Of a stretch of 64,000 nt of DNA, positions 1 to 11,726 are shown in pieces. Each line of letters opens with the position of its first letter. Position 1 is the first letter of the stretch. The notes under the pieces are model-generated. The model made no database searches and was not told where the DNA came from. It saw only the letters and a program-made list of their open reading frames with translations. A program made the position numbers and the translations under genes. Source of the stretch: Chinchilla lanigera (lineage: Eukaryota; Chordata; Mammalia; Rodentia; Chinchillidae); contig NW_004955475.1 of the NCBI RefSeq assembly GCF_000276665.1, forward strand, positions 8,647,480 through 8,711,479, read 5' to 3'.

Positions 1-596
1 GGAATCAGCACTGCCCTACCCCTGGTACTGAGGTTTTGCTCAGAAAGAAAGAGGCACGTATTTTCCCACCCCACCAAACGCACATGCACACTCACTTACT
101 TGCCCTCAAACACACATTTTCACCTACCCTGTGAGATCTTTAGAAGGCAGGAAGGCATGTCCTAGGCCGCCTTTCACACCTTGCCCTGGAGCATGGCATG
201 AGTCACCTCCTTACTGTGGACATGTGTGCACAGGTCTGGATGGGAGGCGTGAGAGCAAGCAGACTTCAAGGCTTCAGGGGCCACCAACCCCTAGGCCTCA
301 GCCACTCTTCTAACAGGTATCTCCCGCTGGATCTGCCTGCTACCCCCTAATGCTCTTTCTGGGTGCCCCTTCTTTATCAGCCCCCTCATGGCTTTCAGTG
401 GGGATGGCTAGAGGCAGAGATGCAATGGGCACAGGGCTCACACCAACCAGTATAACAGTGCTTGACCTATTTCAGGCCCACAATGCCTTCAACCTCGGCA
501 GGGCCCTGGCCCTGACTTGAATAGAGTCCCCCACACATAGCAACAACCCCAGACATATAGGCTGGTTGAGGTGGGTCTCAAATGCATATGTCTATC

Positions 597-702
597 TTGT
601 TTGTTGTTTGTTTGTTTGTTTTTCAGGTACTGGGAATTGAACTCACAACCTTGTGCTTGCCAGGCAGGCGCTGTGCCCCGGAGCTGAATCCACAGCCGCC
701 GC
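597..702 (-). mobile_element. ID-like tRNA-derived SINE
   Basis: A T/TG-rich run is followed by CAGGTACTGGGAATTGAACT and GCCAGGCAGGCGCTGTG, the reverse strand of an ID-type SINE. On the minus strand it has tRNA-like A-box and B-box remnants and an A-rich tail. Confidence 0.85.
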
Positions 703-794
703 ACATATCTGTCTATGTTAGTTTATCAGCCATTGACTTAAAGACAGGGATCAGCTTCTTCAGAGGAGAATCCATGGTGGTTAGCTTAGTTCTG

Positions 795-977
795 TTTTGT
801 TGTGGTACTGGGGGTTGAATCCAGGGATGCTGAGCTATACCCCCAGCCCTTTCGATTTTTTCAGTTTGAGGTGGGGTCTTGCTACATTGCCTATGAGTTC
901 GTGTGCCCAAACTCATGATCCTCCCTCAGCCTCTTGAGTAGCTAGGAATACAGGCATGCACCACTGTGCCTGGTATA
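795..977 (-). mobile_element. B1-ID composite SINE
   Basis: The ID half (TGGTACTGGGGGTTGAATCC ... ACCCCCAGCCC) is followed by a B1 half ending CAGGCATGCACCACTGTGCC. On the minus strand this is B1 followed by ID, a composite SINE of rodents. Confidence 0.85.
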
Positions 978-2639
978 AGTAGGCTTTTAAGCTATATCCC
1001 CGAACTATCTGACCTAGACTCACAGGAAGGTAGGCTTTTAAATAAGTAAAGAAATGGTAGTGCAGAAGATGACAGTGGGTAGAAATTATATGACTGGTAA
1101 TATTGATGGTGGTTGTTGATAAAAGTGGTAGAATGAATGTTAAAATCATTGCACATGATGACAGTAATGATGGCTTTTAAATTAGTGATAGTGGTGATGG
1201 AGGTGGCCGTGGTGACAATGAGGAGAGTCACTTCCTGACTTTGTGCCCTTCCTCAAGTCCCTGCACTTTCCTGCACCTTTATTTACTCATTGGGAAAAAG
1301 GGCTAATAATCTGTATTTTACAAAAGATTCTGTCATTATTTCTCCACCGTGCCTCTCACTATTCCCACTGTTACTAGCAGTTCTTCCTTCCTTTGAACCT
1401 CACCAGAAGCTTCAGCCTTCCCCAACACCTTATCCACTCCATGCACCACAATATTCTTGTGGAGACAGAGTGTCCTCATCTTACCACCAGTTGACCCAAT
1501 TCTCTGGGAAACCTCTAGGGTAGGCTCTGGACAATAGGGAGGGCCCCAGAATGCCAAAGGCAGGTGATCCCTGCAGCCAAGGGAGATAAAAATGGCTCTG
1601 CCCCCATGGCCTTAAGCAGATGTGGCAGGACAGCCAAGGAAAGGACACCAGGTAGTGTCTCCCTGAGCTACAGTGTTCTAACAAGCCCCTCCATTGAATG
1701 CAGAGGACCTGCTGTCTGCAGATGTCTCTTGTACTGTTACTGAGAATGCCTGTTCTCTAACTTAGCATGCATATTATCATGTGTGTCTGGGTATGTGCTG
1801 TCTTTTCAATTGACTGCAAGACCCCCAGAGCAGGGGGCACCCCTTCATTTGTTCTGTCCCCTTTGAGCACAGGGCCATGCACCTGGCAGGCTTCAGGCCC
1901 ACCTGGTTCTTGCTTTCATGGCTGAGCTGATGTTTGGGGTCCTTTGGAAAAGGATAAAGTTTCCAAATGCCTCTTAGTCTCTGGGTCTCGAGGCCAAGGG
2001 GCTTTCTTGACCCTTTGGCGACTGTCTTCTTGGTTATTTGTTCCTCTCAGAAAATCTGTCCAGGACCCTGAGCTGAGGTCTCTGAGTCTCTTGGGTACAT
2101 CTCTGTACTACTGTCTCTGTGAGCGGATGTCTTCCAGTGTCAGGGAAATGAGGGTGGGGCCAACACAAACATTACAGCTGAATAGAATCTTTGTAGCCTA
2201 ATGATTTTGGAAAACGATTTGCATGGCAGGCTTATTATTCAGAGGATGGGAACCAGCTGTTCCCCTTCTCCCTGACAGCAGGATAAGAAGGAGCAGGCCA
2301 GAGCTACAGTTGGAGAGACTAAGGTTTCTGATCGAGGGAGGCCCATGACGCAGGGACCTGAGGCCTAGATTTGGGGATGCAGCATCCTTGCAAGAAAGCT
2401 GTCAAAGTGGGTCACCTTCCATTCCAGTTCAATCTGGGCAAAGAGTTCTTCTCCCTCAAATCAAGAGGATGGACAAGATGATCCTAAGGGGCTCACAGAA
2501 CAAGAAGCCCCAAGGCAAGCAGCCATGGGCAAGACCTGAACAGAGAGCAGGAAGTAGACGTGTCTTGTGAAGTCCTAGGACAGAGATTTGAGATTCCTTG
2601 GGCTAGAAGCTCTAAGAGACTGTAGGTGGCCACAGGGTG
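978..2639. other. Non-coding, no gene recognised
   Basis: Includes a GTGATGGT-rich imperfect stretch at about 1050-1220 and a possible L2 end near 1770-1890 (CATGCACCTGGCAGGCTTCA). Nothing else is supported. Confidence 0.5.
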
Positions 2640-2900
2640 AACTGTTCCTCATCAAAGACTAACTGTAGATCAGGACTGGTGCCAGGCGTTTCTGCATCTA
2701 TTTGTCTCATTCATCCCTCAAGGCAAGACTTTGAGGCAAAGGGGTCATTGTTGATGCAGAACTTAAGGCTCATTCCGAAAGGTGAAATGCCTCGTCCCGG
2801 GTCACATGCTCATAGAAAATGGCAGGGCCAGGGTTTGAACTTGACTCTGACTCCTAAATCATTAAGTGCTCTTTCCACTACTCCAGAAATCTTAGTATCC
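2640..2900 (-). repeat. MIR-like ancient SINE
   Basis: Diverged match to the reverse MIR consensus: an allele of 'aggcactcattcatc', then CCGGGTCACATGCTCATAGA and CAGGGTTTGAACTTGACTC. Weak but ordered similarity. Confidence 0.45.
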
Positions 2901-4154
2901 AACAAGACCAATGAGAAGCTGGGCCACCGTTACTGGCCAAGGAAGTGAGGAAAGAGGGCGGTACCAATAGGCTTGTCGGGGAGCCAGGCTGGTGAATCAG
3001 GCCAGTCCATCACAGGTGAAGTTGCTCAGAACCAAAACACGCTTAGCCCTTGACGCCCACGCTTGGGCACCAGGCTGGCTGTGGGCAGCCTCTATGATAG
3101 AGCCCTTTTTGGCTCCAAAGAGAGCAGGTGTCAGGGCTCTGGGCTCAGGACTCAGTGAAAGTGGGTCTGGCCTCATTGAAGGTGAAAGTCTACTCAGTCA
3201 CTCTGCCAGTACTAAGGTAGTCCCTCCTTACCCTGCCCAAGCTATTGACAGGCTAAAACAACAGAATGTATGAGCTAGAGCCCAAGGACGACACCATGCT
3301 TCCGGGCAGTCAGTAAGCATTACAGTCTCCATGACCAAGTGAAGGTCAATACAGTGAGGTGATCTGCACTCTCAGGAATTTGGGGTGTGAAACTAGAAAT
3401 CCATAGGACCTGGGCTAGCACAGTCTCGAACCCCCTTCTTCTTTAAGTGGCCTCTGCTTCCTTCCGGAAGCTGCCAACGGTGGGCTCAGCTCTCTTCTTA
3501 CTCCTCAACCACCCCATCTGCTCCATCCCTACCTACCTAGGAAGCTGTGCCCAGCATCTCTCCTTCCTTCCAGCTCTCCCTATAATAGACCTATGGTCCT
3601 TTTGCGTGCTAAAGACCTTAAGGTTACTCTGGACAGAGAAATAAGTGGCAAGTGAAGGAGGAACTGTTATTAGAGTAACAACCAAAGGGAAGCCTCGAAA
3701 AGTTAGGAGAGTAGAGTTCCAGTCGCCCTTGACATTCATTGACTTAAAAATGGGGTGGAAGCAGCTATTCTCATAGACCTTTCCCAGAATTCTTTTCTTA
3801 CAGGGTCCCAACATTGCTTATAACTTGATTCTTTTATACCTCGGTTTGAGATTCTCTATTCCCCGGTAAGGCACCCTCATGATCAGCTCCAGCCCCCAAC
3901 ATTGGTCACCATCAGTCATCCCCTAGAGGGAGCACAGACCCTCTCAGGGCAGAATTAACAGACATCATGATTAACATCATTCAAGTTGAATCAGACTCGA
4001 GTGGGCCATTTATGCAAATCCTGAAACGTCAGTACTAGGAAGAAGCTTATGGATCGTATAGGTCAGTGGCAGCCAACCTACAGTACTCGTGCTGCAGCGG
4101 GCTGTTTGTACCATTGAAAGCTCTAAAAGGTTTGGCGTCACTGATCTAGGCCAT
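2901..4154. other. Non-coding, no gene recognised
   Basis: A possible hAT-like remnant near 4055-4145 (GTCAGTGGCAGCCAACCTAC ... GGCGTCACTGATCTAGGCC). Otherwise unique-looking sequence without convincing frames. Confidence 0.4.
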
Positions 4155-4290
4155 CCTCATCCCTACCCTTTAGGAAAGCAAGGAAGGAAACTGAAGCCCA
4201 GAGAAGGGAAGAGATATCCCCAAGGTTATACAATGGGTAAAATGCTGAGCCAGGACCAGAGGCCACACACCCTGAGAGCTCTAGCCAAGT
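4155..4290 (-). repeat. MIR fragment
   Basis: GGAAACTGAAGCCCAGAGAA followed by CCAAGGTTATACAATGGGTA matches the reverse MIR core. Confidence 0.6.
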
Positions 4291-4484
4291 TTGCTTTTTA
4301 TATCCAACCTTGAGTTTAAGATTTGGGGTTCCTTTGGTCTGGGCTTCTGAAAGAAAGCCATCCAGGGGCATTAGAGCCAACTCCACCTGCTTTACATAGG
4401 GGGTTTCCGAGGAGGGTTGCCCCTAGCTAAGGAGCAGCTTAAACAGTCCCTCCAGTCTCCAAAGAAGGAATTCCCCCTCCTCTG

Positions 4485-4665
4485 TTGACCTACTATGTGC
4501 AAAATATTCTCACATCATTTATTTTCTTTCATCTTCATGACAATACCATCTAGGAAGAAGGTAGCATGATTATCATTATTTTGCAGAAACTGTGTCAGAA
4601 CACTAAGGGAACTTAGATAAGGTCACCTAGCTAGGAAGTGATGTTCTGGGATGATGTTTTGGATG
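4485..4665 (-). repeat. MIR fragment
   Basis: Contains CTACTATGTGCAAAATATTC, a TTATCATTATTTTGCAGAAA block and AAGGTCACCTAGCTAGGAAG in reverse MIR order. Confidence 0.65.
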
Positions 4666-5399
4666 CCTGTACCCTGTGACCTACATCCTCCTACCATGCA
4701 GGGCTGCACAGAGCTGTCCCAGCTAGGTCCCAGCTCTGGCCCAGGGCCCTTCCCCTCCAGGCCACCTCTGGTTCATCAAGCTTAGCCTGGACAGGAGCAG
4801 CTCTTGAGGGATCCATAGGATAGTGCTACAGGGAACACACAGGCTCTGACTCGGCCACCACTGAGGACTCTGAGGAGTTCGGAGGCAGCTCTGAGCAGAC
4901 TGTGGATCAGGCGGGTATGGGGGCCAGTGCACAAGTCTTTCCTGGACGTGCTTCTGAATGTGCATGCATGATTTGCGCACAATGGCCAGGCGTCTAAGTC
5001 AATTTACAATTGTGCATGAGACACTGGCTCTGTTCAGGTGTCTGAGTGTAAGATTTGGAGTTCCTCTGGTCTGTGTCCAGTTGCTGTGCCAGAGGGACAT
5101 ACTCATTAGGGTGTCTTTCCACCTGTGCATCTGGAAGACAGTCTCCACCACACATGACGGGGTGTAGGGCTATCTGTGATGGCATGTATATACAGAGCAC
5201 ACACATGAGTGTGTCCTCACATGTACCTGGGCCTGGTTGCACCTGAGCATCTAAAGGTGCTTGAACATGTGGACCTCCACGTATACTCAGACCCCATCTC
5301 TGTCTCCACCAATGAGTCCAAGTAATCTGACATCCCCTGTGGTCCCTGTGGCCCAGCCCCTGCTGAGGAATCAGGACCCATCAGGTGCGAGCATCCCTG

Positions 5400-5545
5400 T
5401 TACACTCTGCCAAGTGCACTAATCCCCCTGGGGAAGTGATTACCAACAACCATACACAGCCGGAGTTGCTTAATCACTCTTAAGAAATTTCTTTATAATC
5501 TCAGTAAATTACTTTAATTACTTGCAACTACCAATTAGTGCTTGA
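5400..5545. promoter_or_regulatory. Candidate conserved non-coding element (homeodomain-type motifs)
   Basis: This AT-rich block contains TAATCC (5420-5425), TAATTA (5515-5520) and CAATTA (5532-5537) within otherwise GC-rich DNA, and is free of recognisable repeats. Its composition resembles deeply conserved developmental enhancers. This is inference; conservation was not measured. Confidence 0.35.
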
Positions 5546-6059
5546 AGGTTTCCCTTCCAGAGAAACAAGCCTCCCCCTCTGGACTTCCAGTCCCTTCCTC
5601 CTCTCAAGGAGGGTTGCTCACCTTGCAGTCCCTCCTCCCAGGCGCCAGACAGCTCCCTCCTCTGTCCACAGGGCCCAGACACAGTGGCCCGACTCCTGGC
5701 TTGGCTTCAAGAGGGCTCAGTTCACCGTTGGCCTCCAAGGCCTCCTTGCCAACCTCAGACCCAACGCCTAAGTGGAGAGGGTTAGTGAGTGTGGTGGCTG
5801 GAACATCAGCAGGTCCCAGCCCAGCCTGCTGAACTCACTCTCACAACCCTGGATCAGTTGTGATCTTATTCCCAGTTCTGCTGCCTATGGTCAGAACATC
5901 CCCTCTCTGGGCCTCCTTCCTTCCCACCTCTTTACAGTGGGCTGGAATGGAGGAAGACTAGCTTCTGCTGAAACTAGAAGTGTTGGCCCCACCTGGCTTG
6001 TACCCTCAGCTTAGGACCCCTGGAAGCTCTCAGAGAAAAAGCAGCATGAGGAAGGGAAC

Positions 6060-6210
6060 ACACTGGCTCTGGTTAGAATCCTGGTTCTGCTTAACTTAGC
6101 CACATGACCTGGGTATGTCACTTCCATAGGCTAAGCTTCAGTTTCCGTATCTGTACATGAGGAAGATGATGCTGACTTTATACTTTACTGCAAAAGTTAA
6201 ACTCCCAAGC
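6060..6210 (+). repeat. MIR fragment
   Basis: CTGGCTCTGGTTAGAATCCT, ACATGACCTGGGTATGTCAC and CAGTTTCCGTATCTGTACAT follow MIR order on the plus strand. Confidence 0.65.
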
Positions 6211-6957
6211 ACAGAAGGAGCATCAGTTATACAGGGGACACAGAGAAACAGGACCCTGTCACCACCTTCAGGTAGAGGAGATAGAACACGTGTGGAGATC
6301 ACTGAAACAAAAGGAGAATTGTGGTGTTTTCCCTAAGAAGGCAACACATAAAGTGTTAGGGCAGTCAGAAAAACAAAAGCGGAAAAGGTAGGGTTATTGG
6401 AAGAGCCTGTCTCATTTTGCGTTCAACTTACCACCTAATACCTCTTGGTCCCTCCCTGTGTTCCCCGAGGAGCATCTTCGTGTGGCATGGTCACATAGGA
6501 AGTTACCCCCACCATGGGTCTGTTCTGGGTCATTTGGGTGCCATTGTGTGTGCTTGTCTGCAGACGCATATGCACATGCATATATAGAGATGAATGTGCT
6601 ATGTATGGACAAGACTTTTGAGGAAGAAAAAGGGTATGTGAAGATAAGGCAAAAAAAAGGTGCCAGAGAACAAGGCCCCCACCTACCTTCTGCTGCTCTT
6701 CTCACATTTTCCTGGTTCTGGGTAGCAGCCTGTGCTCATAGAGTTCAAGGGACTGGCTGCCTACTGCCCCCAAGGCCCTCTCTTCTGCTCAGGCCTCTCA
6801 TCCCTGGGACAGCTCCCTAATACTTTTCATTCCTTCCCATTGTTATTTGGACGTGCCATTCCTAGGGTACTTATTCCTCCTCTGTGCCATTAAGTCAGTC
6901 CCATAGTTCTGACACCTCCATGCTATCAATATCTCTGTTTTAAAGATGAGAAAAGCA

Positions 6958-7128
6958 AACCAGGTGTGGTGGAGCACACCTGTAATCCCAGCACTCGGGA
7001 GGCTGAGGCAGGAGGATCGTTGTGAGCTCGAGGCCAGGCTGGGCTACAAAGTGAGCTCAAGGCCAACCTGAACTGCATAGCGAGACCCTGTCTCAAAAAG
7101 ACAAAAAAATTAATTAATTAATTAATTA
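6958..7128 (+). mobile_element. B1 SINE with TTAA-repeat tail
   Basis: Well-preserved B1: CCAGGTGTGGTGGAGCACAC at the 5' end, TGTAATCCCAGCACTCGGGA, the internal 29-base-type duplication, and GAGACCCTGTCTCAAAAAGA, then an A-rich tail that has become (AATT)n. Confidence 0.92.
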
Positions 7129-7138
7129 AAGATGAGAA

Positions 7139-7222
7139 AAGCGGGGCACTGTAGCACAAGCAAGTTTGAGGCCAGCCTGGGCAACTTAGCACGACTCAAT
7201 CTAAAAAAAAAAAAAAAAATTT
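7139..7222 (+). mobile_element. Truncated B1 SINE with poly(A)
   Basis: AAGTTTGAGGCCAGCCTGGG and CAACTTAGCACGACTCAATC precede an A17 run. The central part is missing. Confidence 0.75.
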
Positions 7223-8329
7223 ACAGATGAGGAAACTGAGGAAGGAAGGAAATGTGACTTAATCCCCCCAAAACTGTGTTTGAAGAGAAGCTTTTCCCTC
7301 CCTAGTTCCTCCACATGGCTTGGCCTTTAGGGTTCCCAGCAGCCACAGGAGGAGTGGGAGAGGAGTTAAAAGGGGGGCCACTTCTTTGCCTGGGAGCCTG
7401 TGCACACTTGGGTCCAAGCTCCACACCCTTTCTCCAGACTTTGGTTTCACAGCCCTCCCCCTTTTCTTGCTCCGAGGAGCTGAGGGAATCAGCAGCCTCC
7501 TGGGCAGGCAGTAGGGACGGGAGGGTTAATTAACTGCTTCCCAAAAAGCTTTGAAGATGAAGGCTCCTCCAAAAGGGGGGGCAGGCTGGTTTGCAGGGAA
7601 GCAGAGCTGCCAATGAGTTGGGGTGCCAAGTTGTTATTAAGGAAGAATCTCCAGCTTCTGGCCTCCACTCCACCCACCCCTCTGCCAGGTGCCGCCAGTG
7701 GGCTTTCACTTCGCTAGCTCTCTGGACTCCATGCCCTGCCGTGCCTGGGCACGCCTTCTGGAGATGAGCACCCCTGATGGATGGGAGTTGAGCCCCTTGT
7801 CTCTGATGTGCAAATGGGGAGAAAGAGGAGGGACCCCAGGCTGGAGGCAACGTGAGTCCCAGGGCCACATGGAGGAGTGGTGGAGATGTTATCCAAACAT
7901 TACACCTGTGGACTTGTCCCAGCTGGATTTGGAACCAAGCAAGACTGCAGACCTTGGCCTTGGCTTGACCATGCCAGGACTCCTCTGCAATGGGGCTGAT
8001 TCAGAGGGCCAGAAAGGTGGCTCTTGATTCAGCGCCTCACGTCCTTGGAAGGCCAGAACTGGGACCTGAGATGTTTCAGAAGCCAGCTTGCCACAACTCT
8101 GCCTTTACACCAGATGGTTCCTTCCCACACCAGTCAAATCAGGGACTCCCCTGCACTGAAAGCTTTACCTGGCCTCTGACAAAGTATGTCTCTTTTACCA
8201 GGTCAGAGATCAAGGGTGAGCAAGTCCCTGAAGTGGCAAACGACCATGACAAGGGAAGCTAAGACCCAGGGATCAGAGATAGCCACCCCAGACCAACAAA
8301 GCCTTCTGTGGTGAGGGCCTAGATAATAG

Positions 8330-8560
8330 CTGCCTAGGGCCTGATGGGAGGCAGTGTCGACTGCCTCCTCGGTACTGGCTCTGTACCAGGCTCTTTCCTT
8401 GTAGCATGTCTTTTACTCTCACCTCAGCTCTGAAACATGGGCATTTGTACCTCATATGCAAACGAGGAGCTGGAGGCTCGGAGACAGGGTGTGACTTGTC
8501 CGTCATTACCTAGCAAGAAGCTGAACCTGGACTCAAACCTGGGAGTCAAGCTATGTGGTC
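8330..8560 (-). repeat. MIR copy
   Basis: AATAGCTGCCTAGGGCCTGA, CGAGGAGCTGGAGGCTCGGA and CTGAACCTGGACTCAAACCT match reverse MIR. Confidence 0.6.
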
Positions 8561-8671
8561 CCCTGACCCCTATCCTTGGCCCCTCAGGGTCTCAGCAGCA
8601 CTCTTCTGGGCCCTGTCTTTTCTCTTCCACCTCTAGAACTCAACCCACAGCAAATCTCTGAGCCTTCCACT

Positions 8672-8815
8672 CAGTTAAATCTCCAGCCCTTTTTATTTTA
8701 TTTTGAGATAGGGTCTTGATAAATAGCTAAGTTGGCCTTGAACTTGTGATCCTCCTGCCGCAGCTTCCTGAGTAGCTGGGATTACAGGCATATGCCACCA
8801 TACTTGGCACCAATA
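8672..8815 (-). mobile_element. B1-type SINE with ID remnant
   Basis: TTTTGAGATAGGGTCTTGAT ... CAGCTTCCTGAGTAGCTGGG ... ACAGGCATATGCCACCATAC is reverse B1; the preceding CTCCAGCCCT is the ID end. Confidence 0.85.
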
Positions 8816-8979
8816 ACCCATATCAGCCATGACTCGGAGGGATTAGCAGTTCTCCACACTCCCACTTTGAAATTCTTCCCCTGACTCCCTTGGATCATCA
8901 CTCATGTGGTAGAAGTAAGAACTGCATCCTAAAGAAAAGTTCCTTCCAGTGTTGCTTGACTGAGGCACCAGACCATTGC

Positions 8980-9122
8980 CAGCAAAGACACGGGTGCCAG
9001 GAAATAGGAACACGAGGATGAGTCCCAACCTTGCCTCTATTAACTGTGTGAATGTGCTTCCTGTTATAACCCCTACTGCACAGGCTTGCTGGAGGCTCAA
9101 ATGAGTCAATGGATGTAAACAA
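8980..9122 (+). repeat. MIR fragment
   Basis: TTAACTGTGTGAATGTGCTT and GAGGCTCAAATGAGTCAATG resemble MIR in plus orientation, abutting a reverse copy. Confidence 0.5.
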
Positions 9123-9124
9123 AC

Positions 9125-9402
9125 TTCATAATAATAATTTACTGGGTGCTCCCTGCGTGCCAGGCACCACTGAAAGCACTTTACAGTATTAATTTATTGA
9201 AATCTCACAGCAACACTGTGACCCAGACACATGCTGTATGGAGATTTTTACATGAGGCCTGAGGAAAACCTGAGGGACACAGTGACTGTAACTTGCCCTA
9301 AGTCACAGAGTTAACAGAAGTAGGATTTAAACCCAGGCGGCCTGGTTCCAGAACCTTCCCCTTAACCACTACGCTGTACTATAAAACACTGCACATGCCT
9401 CA
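9125..9402 (-). repeat. Near full-length MIR
   Basis: From AATAATTTACTGGGTGCTCC through CTTGCCCTAAGTCACAGAGT to CTTAACCACTACGCTGTACT, the complete reverse MIR order is visible. It ends about 120 bases from the orphan CpG island. Confidence 0.8.
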
Positions 9403-9519
9403 GTATTATTTTTTAATAACTGCCTTTCACTGAGGCTGGTTGTGGTTGGAACTGTTCAGAGAGGAAACTCGAAGGGAGAAAAGCAAGGACTTGGAGAGGA
9501 AAAAGCAAGTTCCTGCGTT

Positions 9520-9995
9520 TTGAAGCGGTCTGCAGAGGTCAGTTCGCGCCTGTTCAGGCTAGGGGCCCCGAGGCTGCTTCCCCAGCCACAGCCTTGGATT
9601 TGGGGAGCATCCGTGGGGCGGCTCCAGCAGTTCTGGCTGCGGGGGCAGGTTGGTGGAGCAGCGGGCAAGCCGCTAATCAGAAGCAGCGGGCCTGCCCGGG
9701 CTGCGCCCCAACCGCTGGGCTGGCTCCGACGCTGCCGCCGCCTGGGCGAGAGAGCGCCTGCTGAAAGGCCCCTGCTCCACCCCGGAGCTACCGGTGGCGT
9801 TGGCAGTGGCGGCGGCCCCGCGATGATGTGCAGTCCGAGAAGCCCCTCCCCAGGGGCCGGCTGCCTGCCACTCTGCTTTGATAGCCCGGGCCGGGCGGCA
9901 AATCCGCAGTCCAGCAGCTCCTCCGGCGTTGCACACATTTTTTCCCCGGCCAAGAAGGAACGCGGCGAAGTAACGCGATCCAGATGTGGGACCCG
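9520..9995. promoter_or_regulatory. Orphan CpG island, candidate promoter or enhancer
   Basis: By rough count there are about 40 CpG dinucleotides in about 460 bases at about two-thirds GC, so observed/expected CpG is near 0.8 and the surrounding DNA is CpG-poor. The island is over 31 kb beyond the 3' end of PJA1. It contains overlapping long open frames on both strands (about 188-199 codons), which high GC alone can produce. No coding domain is recognisable in them. It could be the promoter of an unannotated non-coding RNA, an alternative promoter, or a methylation-free developmental enhancer. Confidence 0.75.
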
Positions 9996-10899
9996 GCTGG
10001 GCTTGAACCCCAAATACCCCAAATACCAGCCAGGCCACTAAGAGACCTGGGGATGTACAGGAGGGGTGCTCGGGACTCAGGGACCCCTTGAGGGCCTGGG
10101 CCCCAGCCTCCAGCCCCTCAGTTTTTCTCTAAGTGTCAGGGTGGGGGCCCAGATCTGTGCTGTCTTCTGACTCTGCTTCATCCCCGTGCGCAGCTTGCAG
10201 AGCTCACCAACCCCTTGTCTGGAAGAGACTTTGTGCCCCGCGGGAGTCAGGATTCCCATAGCTGACCCTCCAGTGTGGTTCTGCCCCCTCTCCCAAGTAC
10301 CCCGCCTGAGCTAGCCTGCCATGTTCAGCCATGAGGCCAAGGATCACAGGACTTCGAATACCAGCTTCAGCTCCAGTTCTAGCCCCAGCTCCAGCCCCAC
10401 TTCCACTGTGTCCTGAAGGTTTGGTCCCGGGCCTGTTACATTGGTTTTCTAAGGCTTAGTTATCTCAGCCCTGCTATGGGAGCAAGCAAGGAAACAGCGA
10501 ACCTGGTCCTGAAAGCTGACCCTGGCCCTGGTGCCACAGAGGGAAAGGAAGCCAGCTCTCTGAGACCCCAGGTTGGTGCCATGGCTGCCACCTGTACGTG
10601 TGTTCTTCTGCTCCCATGGGGTCAGGCCATGTGTGTCTGGGTCCCTGCTGCTGGAACTAGAGACTGAGGAAAACATGAGGACAGGCAAAGCTGAGTGTCA
10701 CCTCAGACATATCTCTTGAAGAGCAGGTGCGACTCAACCCATGGCAGTGCATTCATCAGCAGACTGTGAGCCCAGACCAACGGACATTACATGCATGTGT
10801 GGCAACCTCAGGTGCAGGATAGATGACTTGTAATATAATATGATGGACTCCTAAAAGGTCTCCCTATCCCCACAGCTCTTTTCCAGCCTCCAACAAGCC

Positions 10900-10990
10900 T
10901 AGAGAGCCTGAAATTGCACCATTAGCACTTTACAGTAAGTTATTATTTGCCATTGACACCACAGTGTAAATTAGCTGATTAGCTTGCTGG
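10900..10990. promoter_or_regulatory. Candidate conserved non-coding element
   Basis: A non-repetitive AT-rich block with closely spaced motifs: ATTAGC twice (10921 and 10979), ATTGACA (MEIS/TGIF-like) and AAATTAGC. It lies 0.9 kb right of the orphan CpG island. Regulatory function is a guess from motif density. Confidence 0.3.
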
Positions 10991-11544
10991 AGGACTGAGA
11001 GCTGGGCGACGGACAGCCTGGCGGGACAGAACTGGGCCTGACTCAGGTGCAGGACAGCAGAGCAAGTCGCCCCCCCAGTTAAGGAGCTGACAAGGCAGGG
11101 ACATTGGTCCTTCTGGAGCACTGGACTGCAAAACAGAAGACCCGGTTTGAAGTTCCACCATCACCGATGACCAAGTTGTATGCCCATAGTTAGGTTATTC
11201 CCCTTCGCCACACCCCAGTATTCGCACCTGGACAAGATTGCCTGGATGGGGACCAGGGAAGTGAAGTGATCTCTAAGCGCTATCTTCAGAACATCCAAGC
11301 ATTTTTATCTCCGCGCAGCTCTGAGTTAGGCCCCGCTCAGGGTCTCCTTGTGGCCCTGAAAAAGGGAAGGCAGCAAGGTCTTGGAAAGAGAAGTATCAGG
11401 TCATAAGAGTAGGAAGCAGGTAGAGCCTGCTTTGTGGGGGACCCAATTTCTGGTCTACAGAGCATCAGAAAAATAGATAAAGAAAGAGGGGAGGGAAGGA
11501 GAGAAGGAGTGAGAGGGCTAACCCCAGCCTATCCCCCTCACTGC

Positions 11545-11672
11545 ATTCGCTTTTAAAATAAAACCCATTTATATATAAATCTTGGCCTGATGCCCAGTCT
11601 CTGTAGAAAAGCTTTTCTGTATTAAACGCTACAATGAATTAAATTAACCATAATGATTTCTTTGTGAATGGA
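11545..11672. promoter_or_regulatory. Candidate conserved non-coding element
   Basis: A non-repetitive AT-rich block with TTTATATATAAAT (11567-11579), GAATTAAATTAACC and CATAATGATT, directly left of a CT microsatellite. Clustered TAAT/TTAA cores suggest homeodomain binding. Not tested for conservation. Confidence 0.3.
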
Positions 11673-11675
11673 AAC

Positions 11676-11677
<2 letters not shown>

Positions 11678-11723
<46 letters not shown>

Positions 11724-11726
11724 TCC
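11678..11726 (+). repeat. (CT)n microsatellite
   Basis: About 24 CT units with one G interruption near 11711. Confidence 0.95.

Noticed and set aside
9442..10041. Open frame of 199 codons (plus) with a 188-codon frame on the other strand
   Set aside because: High GC in a CpG island removes stop codons on several frames; no domain, no splice context, low-complexity composition.
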